DNA of 64,000 nucleotides. It comes from JAKVAV01 sp047632755 (GTDB lineage: Bacteria; Bacteroidota; Bacteroidia; Flavobacteriales_D; Cryomorphaceae). Under the pieces are notes generated by a model. That model worked only from the letters and a program-made list of their open reading frames with translations, was not told where the DNA came from and did no database searches. Location of the stretch: positions 156,256 through 220,255 of the forward strand of contig JBLIDT010000003.1 in assembly GCA_047632755.1 (NCBI GenBank), in the 5' to 3' direction. A program made the translations under genes and the position numbers. The stretch's first letter is position 1. Every line of letters begins with the position of its first letter. Below are positions 41,843-50,229 of the stretch, piece after piece.

Positions 41843-44737
41843 TTATCGAACTAGAGTTACATCGCCTGTATAAACTTCGCTGTTCCCCTCTGCGAAGGTT
41901 ACCTCTAGTGTATACACAAATGTGCCTGCATTAAGTTCTTTGTCATTAAATAATCCATCCCAACCTTCAATCTGATTTGTCGTTTCAAAAACCAATTGAC
42001 CGTACCGGTTGAATATTTTAAACTCCATTCGAGTTATTCCTTGTCCCAATACTCTGAGAACATCATTTCTTCCGTCTCCATTGGGAGAAAATGAATTTGG
42101 AACACCTACAGCTGCTACAAAATTCACAGTAACATTTACCGTATCGATGGCAGTGCAGGAGCTGTCCTGGTCGTAGTATACAATGAAAGCAGTCGTTTCA
42201 TTAGGCGATATCTGTACCGTTTGTGCCCTAAAGTTGTCGACTTGGTCAAAGGGCTGCCACAAGAAAGTTCCATTTGGAACCTGCCCTCCAAGGCTAGCCG
42301 TAAGTTGAACAATCGCTCCTGAATTGATCGTAATATCAGGGCCAGCATTTAAGGGTGGACGCTGACCTGCGAAGACAGTTTGGATTACTGGAGGGGCTTC
42401 TCCTGACTCGTTATAAGCTTGCAACACGACGAGGAAATCTCCTTCTTCAGGAAAACAAACCAAACCAGGTTCAAAAGCTGTGCTCGTTTCAGGATTTCCA
42501 CCCGAGAAAGTCCAGCGAACAGAATCAGCATCGATAAACTCGGCAGAGAAGAAAGCGCAATCACCGGCGCAGATGGTGTCAGGGATATTTGGAATAATGA
42601 TAGGACGGCACTCAGGTGTATTTACAACGGTAATAACGTTGGTGAAGACTCGGGTAGCACTATCGGGAATACTGAGTCTTTTAACCTTCAGCACTACATC
42701 GTAATCGCCAGGACTGTTGTAGCAAACTTCTGAAGGGTTGGCCTCAGTTGAAGTCTCGCTGCCATCCACTGCTCCTGCAAAAATCCATTCATACTCAAAG
42801 AATTCGCTTCCCAGACCAGTGCTTTCGTCAAAGAAGTCAACACACTTCCCTGCGCAAATGGTATCCTGACTAACACTGATTCTTGGAACTGGAGGGTTGA
42901 TGCAATTCTCTACAACGATGTAATCTGTTTTAATGACCTGCTCGGGAACGTCAATTCCGTTCTCTACAATTAAAGTCACATCGTAGGACCCAGGCGTTTC
43001 ATAGCAAATCACCTCGGGATTTGTTTCTGTTGATGATTGATTGATTCCGCCGAAAATCCATGTGTAATTCGTTTGAAAACCCAAGGATTGGTTTTGAAAA
43101 TCAACGCAATCGCCTGCACAAATAAGCGTATCAGATGCTGCAAAATTTGCTTCTATCGGCCCTGTGCAATCGTCGACAATAATTAGAATACTATCGGGCC
43201 TTGCTGTCGGGCCTTGAGCATCGGTAGCTGACAACACCGCCCAATACGATCCTGAAACATCGTAACATACTTCTGGATTTTGCTGAGTAGAGACACCCGG
43301 TTCAATTTCACCTATTGCTTGACCACCAATAAGGGTCCAGTTCCATTCGGTAATTGGACTACTAGAAGTGGACTCATCCGTAAATTGAACACAAGTTCCT
43401 ACACAAAAGACCTGTTGAGAAACTGAAAAGGCAATTTCAGGACCCGTACAATCAAGTACGTCAATGTAATCTAGCAGTTCTACTGTTTCAGTTATTCCCA
43501 AATTATTCGTTACCGAAACAGTCACATCATAGAAGCCGACTTCGTTCAGACAAATATTAGCGGGATTAGCCTGATTTGAGGCAATCATATCAAACCCACT
43601 TTCGCTGACAAATGTCCATTGCCATGTGGCTGAATTGATATCTCCTATTGAATTTTCGGAAGATAAATTCACGCATTCTTCTCCTGCGCATGGAGTAGCA
43701 TTATCTATTTCGATTATAATGGTCGGGCCACAATCTTGTACAGTAATGTATCCGTTTTGTACCAAGGGTCCACCTGTGCCAAGATTGTCAGTAACAGTGA
43801 GAGTTACATCATAAACTCCAGGTTCATTGTAGCAGATGTTTGTAGGGTCTTGTAGAGCACTTGTCGTTGTCACAGATCCTGGAAATTCCCATGCGTATGT
43901 AGCATTAGTAGCTCCCGTAGAAAATGGGTCAAAAACAGTTTCGCTTAGAAAATTGATGCAAGTTTGTTCGCAAAAGTCAACATTGCCGTCAACTGTAGAA
44001 AATGCAGGAGCAGGAACATTTGGCGGAGGACCAGCATCTACTCTCACAAAGTCAATGGCAACGGAACCGCGAAGGCCCGCACCAATCTCACTATCGTCAT
44101 TAAACCAATTAAAACCAATGCGCACATTGGGATTGTTATTGGCTGATGCAGGCAATGGAAGGTTAGTAACCTCATCCCAGATCATGTTTGGACCGCCAAA
44201 ACATAATCCAGAATTGTTAAGATTTTGGAGCGTACTCCAATTGACTCCGTCAAAATATTCTATTCTCGCAAAATCAGTAACATTTTGTGAGTTGTGTGCA
44301 AAACGAACCGTCACTGTATTGTTAAACGATCCTGTACAATCTATTGTGGGAGATTCGGCTCGAGTAGCAGTCACGAAAATGACCCCATTCCCTTGTTCTT
44401 CGTAGAACGCTCCCTGGTCACTGCCTCCTGAACTGTTTCCAATATGCAGCGTTCGTTGCCCTCCAAAAAAACAATCATTTACACATCCACCTACAAAACC
44501 ATTCCCAGAAGCGGAATTACTGATGTACCATTGATTGGCAACGGGACCATTAAGTCCAGAGGCAGAAACGCTCCAAGGACCCTGACCTGGATCAAATCCA
44601 TTGGCTAGAATACCTTGACTAAAACAGTCAAAAGAATCTCCGAAATTCTCATTGTAAATCTGGGAGTTACCTGAAGTGGATACACCTAAGGTGAATAGCA
44701 GTGAAATTACGATTGTAAGAAACCAGACACTTCTCAT
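41843..44737 (-). CDS. Large PKD-repeat surface protein with type B T9SS sorting domain
   Basis: 964 residues from the ATG at 44737 (a longer frame to 44833 is rejected because MRSVWFLTIVISLL starts the signal peptide). A lectin/CUB-like N-terminal domain is followed by six or so PKD-type repeats with the pattern CxGxCVxFxxxS, YxWxF, ...NPxxICYxxPGxYDVTLxV, and a C-terminal gliding-motility-associated domain (VPNSFSPNGDGRNDVLRV, FNRYGQLVFE, end YTGDVTLVR), the type B sorting signal. Likely a cell-surface adhesin exported with the adjacent PorP/SprF. Two repeats contain Cys pairs that may form disulfides. Confidence 0.88.
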   Translation of the reverse strand: MRSVWFLTIVISLLFTLGVSTSGNSQIYNENFGDSFDCFSQGILANGFDPGQGPWSVSASGLNGPVANQWYISNSASGNGFVGGCVNDCFFGGQRTLHIGNSSGGSDQGAFYEEQGNGVIFVTATRAESPTIDCTGSFNNTVTVRFAHNSQNVTDFARIEYFDGVNWSTLQNLNNSGLCFGGPNMIWDEVTNLPLPASANNNPNVRIGFNWFNDDSEIGAGLRGSVAIDFVRVDAGPPPNVPAPAFSTVDGNVDFCEQTCINFLSETVFDPFSTGATNATYAWEFPGSVTTTSALQDPTNICYNEPGVYDVTLTVTDNLGTGGPLVQNGYITVQDCGPTIIIEIDNATPCAGEECVNLSSENSIGDINSATWQWTFVSESGFDMIASNQANPANICLNEVGFYDVTVSVTNNLGITETVELLDYIDVLDCTGPEIAFSVSQQVFCVGTCVQFTDESTSSSPITEWNWTLIGGQAIGEIEPGVSTQQNPEVCYDVSGSYWAVLSATDAQGPTARPDSILIIVDDCTGPIEANFAASDTLICAGDCVDFQNQSLGFQTNYTWIFGGINQSSTETNPEVICYETPGSYDVTLIVENGIDVPEQVIKTDYIVVENCINPPVPRISVSQDTICAGKCVDFFDESTGLGSEFFEYEWIFAGAVDGSETSTEANPSEVCYNSPGDYDVVLKVKRLSIPDSATRVFTNVITVVNTPECRPIIIPNIPDTICAGDCAFFSAEFIDADSVRWTFSGGNPETSTAFEPGLVCFPEEGDFLVVLQAYNESGEAPPVIQTVFAGQRPPLNAGPDITINSGAIVQLTASLGGQVPNGTFLWQPFDQVDNFRAQTVQISPNETTAFIVYYDQDSSCTAIDTVNVTVNFVAAVGVPNSFSPNGDGRNDVLRVLGQGITRMEFKIFNRYGQLVFETTNQIEGWDGLFNDKELNAGTFVYTLEVTFAEGNSEVYTGDVTLVR

Positions 44738-45044
44738 AGAATAAAAAAAACGATCACTTTTGGTGAAAATTGAACCCCAAATAGTTGAATTAATTCCGTG
44801 AAAATAAGGATTTACATCAGTAAGGCTAATCATTGCATCAGTATTAACAGGTCAAAGATTGATAATGGCTAAGCTTAAGCGACCAAAGATGAACACTTAG
44901 TCAACGCACAAGCATCAAGGAATCAAGAGTTTTCCACATCTACATCCTTATAGATGCTTGAAACCTTTTTTCCCTTCCAACTGACGAAAAAAAAATAAAA
45001 TGGATGCCGTAAATCACGGATCCATTTTATTTAAAATGAGAATG
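44738..45044. other. Short spacer with a terminator
   Basis: Holds the terminator at 44987-45032 for the sugar dehydrogenase and, left of it, the promoter region of the adhesin gene (no clear -7 box found). No ORF. Confidence 0.5.
44987..45032 (-). terminator. Terminator after the PQQ-type dehydrogenase gene
   Basis: aaataaaatggat (44993-45005) pairs with atccattttattt (45020-45032), 13 bp, with an inner ccgt/acgg extension and loop aaatc. On the minus strand the hairpin is followed by a run of nine T (44987-44995). It ends transcription 12 bases after the stop of the gene 45045-46661. Confidence 0.8.
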
Positions 45045-46661
45045 CTACTGTCTGATCAGCTTAGACTGAGCGATAGAATTGCCTGAGCTATCGAGAAGAT
45101 TTAGGATGTAAACGCCACTTGCATAGTCTCTCAAATTCAATTCCAAACGGTTCGCATTAACTCGTAGCAAATGAATCAATCGACCATCAATCGAGTAGAT
45201 GGCTAGCGAATGTGCTTCAGCGCTATATCTTTCAAGGTCTATCGTAACTGATTCCTGTGCAGGATTTGGAAAAATTGTTAGTGGATTTCTTGCACCCGAA
45301 TACTCGCCTGTGCTCAATGAAGTGACTTCAATGGTAAACTCCACTTGGCAAGTACTATTGCCTGTTGTTACCACCAATGTATATTCTCCTAACTCTGACA
45401 TTTCTAATTCAGCAGAACTACCTACTAATTGCCCATTTAAAAACCACTCGTAAGTAGCTCCGTCCAACGAGGACGAAAGAACAGAACCTGTTTGTACAAT
45501 GGGACCTACCAATTCGTCATTTGGATCAAGCAATCGATGAATGCTACTGCCATTGGCAAAATAGATTTCCCCCCATACGTCTTCACCAAAAGTAGAGACG
45601 AAGCTCTGCCCAATTGTCCCAAACTCTTGTTCCTCTGTAACATCACCTGATTGTTTTACAGCCCAATAAACTCCAGAGCAGTAATCGGTATAGAAATACC
45701 AACCATCAAAAGCCTCAAATGAAGGACCCCGATAAACTCGACCTCCTGTCACTGAACAATGCGAGAAGCTTCCGTCATTGTGAGGGTAATCCAAAATAGG
45801 AAAAAGGTAGTCAGAAGATGTACATCCAGATAAATTGAAGTTGCTATCACCTTCATAACAGCGCCAGCCGTAGTTGAGCCCTCCCTCTGCATCCGCAGAT
45901 TCAAAGTTCACTTCTTCAAATGCATTTTGTCCTACATCTGCGATATACATATCACCTGACTGTCTGTCAAATGCAAACTTCCATGGGTTTCTCAATCCAT
46001 AAGACCATATTTCGTCTTGCCCGAAGTCATCGAATATATAAGGATTGTCCAGTGGGATATCGTATCCCGTTTCAGGACTCACGTCAATACGCAGCATCTT
46101 ACCTAGATAAGAGGTAATGTTTTGTGCTCTATTGTTGGGGTCACCACCCGATCCGCCATCGCCTGTGCCGATGTATAGAAATCCATCAGAACCGAATTCA
46201 ATGTGCCCTCCGTTGTGATTTCCGAAATCTTGATCAAATTGAATTAATATTTCTTCTGAATCGGGATCTCCTATCATTGGATTATCCTCATCTACACTAA
46301 ATCGAGAAATCCTTGTCACTAAACCGCCATCATCGGCTGTATAGTTGACATAAAAACGACCTGATTCACAAAAATCTGGTTCGAATGCCAAGCCCAGAAG
46401 ACCTTGCTCCCCTCCTGCGTCCTGCACTCTACTTTGAATGTCTATGAAAGGCTCGCTTTCAAGTGTACCATCTCTATAAAAAACTCGAATTCTTCCTGGT
46501 TGTTCTGTGGCAAAAATTCGTTCATCACCGGCATGAGTAATGGTGGTTGCTGAACTTATTCCAGAAAGAACAGTTTCATGGTCTATTGAAAAATCTTCTG
46601 TCTGCGCAACGCATACAACTGTTAAAATAAGAGCAAATAGAGTGGTGCAAAATCTTTTCAT
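45045..46661 (-). CDS. Secreted PQQ-dependent sugar dehydrogenase-like protein with T9SS tail
   Basis: 538 residues; signal MKRFCTTLFALILTVVCVAQ. A six-bladed propeller of the soluble glucose dehydrogenase/HHIP-like family (GGEQGLLGLAFEPDF, DFGNHNGGHIEFGSDGFLYIGTGDGG, YGLRNPWKF, NYGWRCYEG). A linker with a small Ig-like part and a type A T9SS sorting domain (FPNPAQESVTI, GVYILNLLDSSG, end SKLIRQ) follow. Likely a surface enzyme or sugar-binding protein; oxidation would need PQQ, whose synthesis genes are not in the window. Followed by the terminator at 44987. Confidence 0.85.
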   Translation of the reverse strand: MKRFCTTLFALILTVVCVAQTEDFSIDHETVLSGISSATTITHAGDERIFATEQPGRIRVFYRDGTLESEPFIDIQSRVQDAGGEQGLLGLAFEPDFCESGRFYVNYTADDGGLVTRISRFSVDEDNPMIGDPDSEEILIQFDQDFGNHNGGHIEFGSDGFLYIGTGDGGSGGDPNNRAQNITSYLGKMLRIDVSPETGYDIPLDNPYIFDDFGQDEIWSYGLRNPWKFAFDRQSGDMYIADVGQNAFEEVNFESADAEGGLNYGWRCYEGDSNFNLSGCTSSDYLFPILDYPHNDGSFSHCSVTGGRVYRGPSFEAFDGWYFYTDYCSGVYWAVKQSGDVTEEQEFGTIGQSFVSTFGEDVWGEIYFANGSSIHRLLDPNDELVGPIVQTGSVLSSSLDGATYEWFLNGQLVGSSAELEMSELGEYTLVVTTGNSTCQVEFTIEVTSLSTGEYSGARNPLTIFPNPAQESVTIDLERYSAEAHSLAIYSIDGRLIHLLRVNANRLELNLRDYASGVYILNLLDSSGNSIAQSKLIRQ

Positions 46662-46718
46662 AACACAAAATATTTTTCACAAAACTAATAGAAGGAACGG
46701 GTATGCCCGCAGAATCAT

Positions 46719-46726
46719 TAATTTTG
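46719..46726 (+). promoter_or_regulatory. -7 box upstream of prfC
   Basis: TAATTTTG matches TAnnTTTG and lies 19 bases before the ATG at 46746. The palindromic cgggtatgcccg at about 46699-46710 is just upstream. No TTG at the expected distance. Confidence 0.4.
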
Positions 46727-46745
46727 CGGCCGAATAAATGTTTAC

Positions 46746-48347
46746 ATGAAATTAAAAGAAGCCCTTTCCACTCGAAAGACCTTTGCCATTATCTCTCACC
46801 CTGATGCTGGTAAAACTACCTTGACGGAGAAATTTCTTCTCTTTGGAGGAGCCATACAGACAGCGGGTGCCGTTAAGTCCAACAAAATCAAGAAGACAGC
46901 CACCTCTGATTTTATGGAAATAGAGCGTCAAAGAGGAATCTCCGTTGCTACATCTGTCATGGGATTCAATTACAACGGTATGCAGGTAAACATTCTTGAC
47001 ACCCCAGGGCACAAGGACTTTGCTGAAGATACCTACCGCACCCTAACTGCGGTGGATAGTGTGATCTTAGTAATCGATTGCCAAAAAGGTGTCGAGGCGC
47101 AAACGGAAAGACTCATGGAAGTATGCCGAATGCGAAACACCCCAGTAATCATCTTTGTGAATAAAATGGACCGAGACGGAAAGGATCCTTTTGATCTTTT
47201 GGACGAGCTGGAAGCGAAGCTGGATATTAAAGTGAGACCTTTAAGCTGGCCCATTGGTATCGGCCCGACCTTCCAAGGGGTGTTTGATCTTTACAATCAA
47301 AACCTCAAATTATTCTCTGTCAACAAAACAAAGATCGCGTCTGATACAGTAGAAATTGATGACTTGAGCTCCGAACAGCTCGATGAAATAATTGGAAACG
47401 AACCTGCTGATAACTTGCGAGAGGAAGTAGAAATGATCGATGGTGTTTATGGACCCTTCGAGCGAGAATCCTATCTCAATGGCATTTTGGCGCCTGTCTT
47501 TTTCGGAAGTGCCTTGAATAACTTTGGCGTGAAGGAACTCTTGGAAACGTTCATAGATATCGCTCCCCCGCCATTGGCTCGGTCAACGGATAAACGAAAG
47601 GTAGAACCTCTAGAAGAAAAATTCAGCGGCTTTGTATTTAAGATTCATGCCAACCTCGACCCTAAACACCGAGACAGAATTGCCTTTCTAAGAGTCTGCT
47701 CTGGAAAATTTGAAAGAAATACATTTTTTCATCACGTCAGGCTCGACAAGAATGTAAAGTTCTCGAACCCCTCGAGCTTTATGGCCAGTGAAAAAAGCAC
47801 CATCGAAGAAGCCTACCCTGGAGATGTGGTCGGGCTATACGACACGGGCAGCTTCAAAATAGGTGACACATTAACAGAGGGAGAAAAGATGAGCTTTAAA
47901 GGCATCCCAAGCTTCTCTCCCGAGATATTCAAGGAGCTGGAAAATAAAGATCCGATGAAGACTAAACAACTTGAAAAAGGTGTAAGACAGCTAACAGACG
48001 AGGGAGTTGCTCAGCTTTTTGTGAGAGAATTAGGAAGCAGAAAAATTATTGGAACAGTCGGTGAGCTGCAATTTGATGTGATCAAATACCGATTGGAACA
48101 CGAATATGGAGCAAAGTGCGAATTTCGCAGAATGAATTATTACAAGGCTTGTTGGTTGACTTCGGACAACGAAGAAAAACTGAACGAGTTCATTCGCATA
48201 AAAGCCAATGACATTGTCAAAGACAAAGATGGCAACGACGTATTTCTGGCTCCCAGTGCTTGGATTTTAAAGCTTGAACAACAAAATTACCCTGAAATCA
48301 ATTTTCATTTTACTAGCGAATTCAAGAAAGAAGCATTGGCTTCTTGA
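46746..48347 (+). CDS. prfC: Peptide chain release factor 3
   Basis: 533 residues. Translational GTPase that removes RF1/RF2 from the ribosome after peptide release. G1 SHPDAGKTTL, switch FMEIERQRGISV, G3 DTPGHKDF, G4 NKMD and the RF3-type C-terminal domains (GELQFDVIKYRL, EYGAKCEFRRMNYYKACWL) are all clear. Full length compared with the family (about 530). Divergent from the dehydrogenase gene, with the -7 box in between. Confidence 0.96.
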   Translation: MKLKEALSTRKTFAIISHPDAGKTTLTEKFLLFGGAIQTAGAVKSNKIKKTATSDFMEIERQRGISVATSVMGFNYNGMQVNILDTPGHKDFAEDTYRTLTAVDSVILVIDCQKGVEAQTERLMEVCRMRNTPVIIFVNKMDRDGKDPFDLLDELEAKLDIKVRPLSWPIGIGPTFQGVFDLYNQNLKLFSVNKTKIASDTVEIDDLSSEQLDEIIGNEPADNLREEVEMIDGVYGPFERESYLNGILAPVFFGSALNNFGVKELLETFIDIAPPPLARSTDKRKVEPLEEKFSGFVFKIHANLDPKHRDRIAFLRVCSGKFERNTFFHHVRLDKNVKFSNPSSFMASEKSTIEEAYPGDVVGLYDTGSFKIGDTLTEGEKMSFKGIPSFSPEIFKELENKDPMKTKQLEKGVRQLTDEGVAQLFVRELGSRKIIGTVGELQFDVIKYRLEHEYGAKCEFRRMNYYKACWLTSDNEEKLNEFIRIKANDIVKDKDGNDVFLAPSAWILKLEQQNYPEINFHFTSEFKKEALAS

Positions 48348-48389
48348 TTTAGCATGGTTATTGGTTAAACCCGAAAAATTGGAATTAAA

Positions 48390-49853
48390 ATGAAGCATTT
48401 ACTATTCTTTCTATTGTTTATCGGAAATGTAGCATTGGCTCAAAATGACACGTACAAGTTTCAAATCACTGGAGCTGAGGATACGGTCATCTATTTGGCA
48501 AACTATTATGGCGAGAAACTCTACTACGCAGACACTGCTTATACCGACGTTGAGGGCGTGTTTTCGTTCAAATCCATTGAAGATGCTAAGCAAGGGAAGT
48601 ACGCGATTGTAGCACCAGGCCCGAGATATTTCGAGTTGATAATAGCCGACGGAGAAACCATTCATATGAAAACAGACACCGCTGACCTAACGGGAAATAT
48701 GGAGGTCTTAGAATCGGAGAATAACAAAATCATGTACGATTATGTCAAGTATTTGACGGCAAAGAAAGGGCAACGCGAAAAGCTGGTAGCAGAACTGGAG
48801 AAAAACAAGGACAAGCCAAAAGCCTCTGAGAAAGTAAAGGAGCAATACAGCAAACTCAACTCGGAGGTAATGGATTACCAGAAATCTATCATGGCGAAGA
48901 ATCCCAATAAATTTGCGGCTCAGGAAGTCTTTATGTCTATCGATCCTGAGGTGCCTGCAGAGTTGAGGGAAGACCGCGAAGCCAGCTACTACTGGTTTAA
49001 AGATCACTACTTCGACCACATAGATTTGACAGACGATAGAATCGTGAGAACTCCGATCTACCATACCAAATTGGTGAACTTCTTGAACAAAACAGTCATT
49101 CAAACTCCCGATACGTTAAAGCCTGCAATTGATAAATTGATTGCTCAAATGGACCCAAAATCTGAGCTATTCAAATACACCGTTCATTACACCACTTACA
49201 ATTTTGAGACATCAAAAATCATGGGTTTGGATGAAGTCTTTGTGCACATGGTTGACGAATATTATAGAACAGGGATGGCTCACTGGATAGATGAGGATAA
49301 ACTCAAGAACATGCTTGAAAAAGCTGATTCGAAAAAAAAGACCCTCATCGGAAATACTGTTCCCAACTTGACTTTGGCGGACAGTACGGGTGAAAATTGG
49401 ATTAGCATAAAGCGAGACATTAAAACGGATTATGTTATTCTTTTCTTCTACGACCCAGATTGCGGACACTGCAAAAAAGAAACACCATTATTGGTTGAAT
49501 TTTTTAACGAGTACGAAGGAGATGACTTGGCTATTTATGCCGTAAGCTCTGACAATAGTTCCAAGTGGAACAAATTCATCAAGAAGAATGAGATGAATTT
49601 CTACAATGTCGCAATTCCTCAAGAGGCCTTTGAAAGCGCTGATTTTGCTACACAACTAATCACTACAGGAAAAACGAATTACGAAAGTTTGAAGTTTCAG
49701 GAGACCTTCGACATCTTTTCGACACCGAAAATCATTGTTCTAGATAAAGACCGGGTTATTCGCGCCAAGGATATTGGAGTAGAACAGATAGGAGATTTCT
49801 TGGAGAGGTTTAAGGAAGCTGCCCTTAAAGAGAAAAGCGCCGAATCTAATTAG
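48390..49853 (+). CDS. Exported thioredoxin-like (redoxin) protein with DUF4369-type N-terminus
   Basis: 487 residues; signal MKHLLFFLLFIGNVALAQ. An N-terminal beta-domain (residues 20-110) of the DUF4369 type precedes a helical middle similar to DUF5106, and a thioredoxin fold with active site CGHC (Cys358/Cys361, in DPDCGHCKKE) and cis-proline Pro446 (STPK). It is probably periplasmic or membrane-linked and reduces or isomerises disulfides. Bacteroidota use such TlpA-like proteins in envelope biogenesis. The stop TAG lies inside a stop-motif variant. 42 bases after prfC. Confidence 0.82.
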   Translation: MKHLLFFLLFIGNVALAQNDTYKFQITGAEDTVIYLANYYGEKLYYADTAYTDVEGVFSFKSIEDAKQGKYAIVAPGPRYFELIIADGETIHMKTDTADLTGNMEVLESENNKIMYDYVKYLTAKKGQREKLVAELEKNKDKPKASEKVKEQYSKLNSEVMDYQKSIMAKNPNKFAAQEVFMSIDPEVPAELREDREASYYWFKDHYFDHIDLTDDRIVRTPIYHTKLVNFLNKTVIQTPDTLKPAIDKLIAQMDPKSELFKYTVHYTTYNFETSKIMGLDEVFVHMVDEYYRTGMAHWIDEDKLKNMLEKADSKKKTLIGNTVPNLTLADSTGENWISIKRDIKTDYVILFFYDPDCGHCKKETPLLVEFFNEYEGDDLAIYAVSSDNSSKWNKFIKKNEMNFYNVAIPQEAFESADFATQLITTGKTNYESLKFQETFDIFSTPKIIVLDKDRVIRAKDIGVEQIGDFLERFKEAALKEKSAESN

Positions 49854-49867
49854 TGTCAGTCTATAAA
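49848..49867 (+). repeat. Stop-codon-associated motif, redoxin copy
   Basis: AATTAGTGTCAGTCTATAAA; the TAG at 49851-49853 is the stop codon of the redoxin gene, so here the motif supplies the stop itself. Differs from the smpB copy at three positions of the core. Confidence 0.6.
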
Positions 49868-49995
49868 ATATGCTATCCTCCTTCCATTAGTTCTAAAAAC
49901 GGTATTGACAATAGTCAACCCCTTGGTTTTCATAACTGCGTGCGTGTGGCAATAGACCTTTTTTATAGCCACTTGACTCTGTTGAGAAATACGAA

Positions 49996-50229
49996 TTAGT
50001 GCTTTTTCTTGCGAACTCTTACGTCGATGGCCTCTACCCCTTTTTCACCCTTTGAAGGAGTATAATAGACCTTACTTCCTTTTTTAATTTCGTCAATGAG
50101 TCCTGCTACGGGAACGTAAATCTCGTCACCACTAATGTCGTCAATAAGAAAGCCAAAAAGTTTTTCGTCGATATAGAACTTTACCGTACCCTCTTTAACT
50201 AAAGTCTCTTCACTTTTTTCTACCTGCAT
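49996..50229 (-). CDS. Cold-shock-domain protein
   Basis: 77 residues. The pattern KEGTVKFYIDEKLFGFLIDD...DEIYVPVAGLIDEIKKGSKVYY resembles the cold-shock domain (GTVKFFNxxKGFGFI, VHVSGL), with RNP1 (KFYIDEKLFGFL) degenerate: the expected KGYGFI/KGFGFI lacks the Gly pair, so RNA binding may differ. The start overlaps the giant protein's stop (TAATG), so the two are translationally coupled. Likely an RNA-binding protein, possibly acting on the mRNA of its neighbour; unproven. Confidence 0.72.
   Translation of the reverse strand: MQVEKSEETLVKEGTVKFYIDEKLFGFLIDDISGDEIYVPVAGLIDEIKKGSKVYYTPSKGEKGVEAIDVRVRKKKH

Noticed and set aside
43836..44405. 189-codon plus-strand ORF inside the PKD adhesin
   Set aside because: Antisense to a clear secreted protein with sorting domain; no start context and no recognisable fold.
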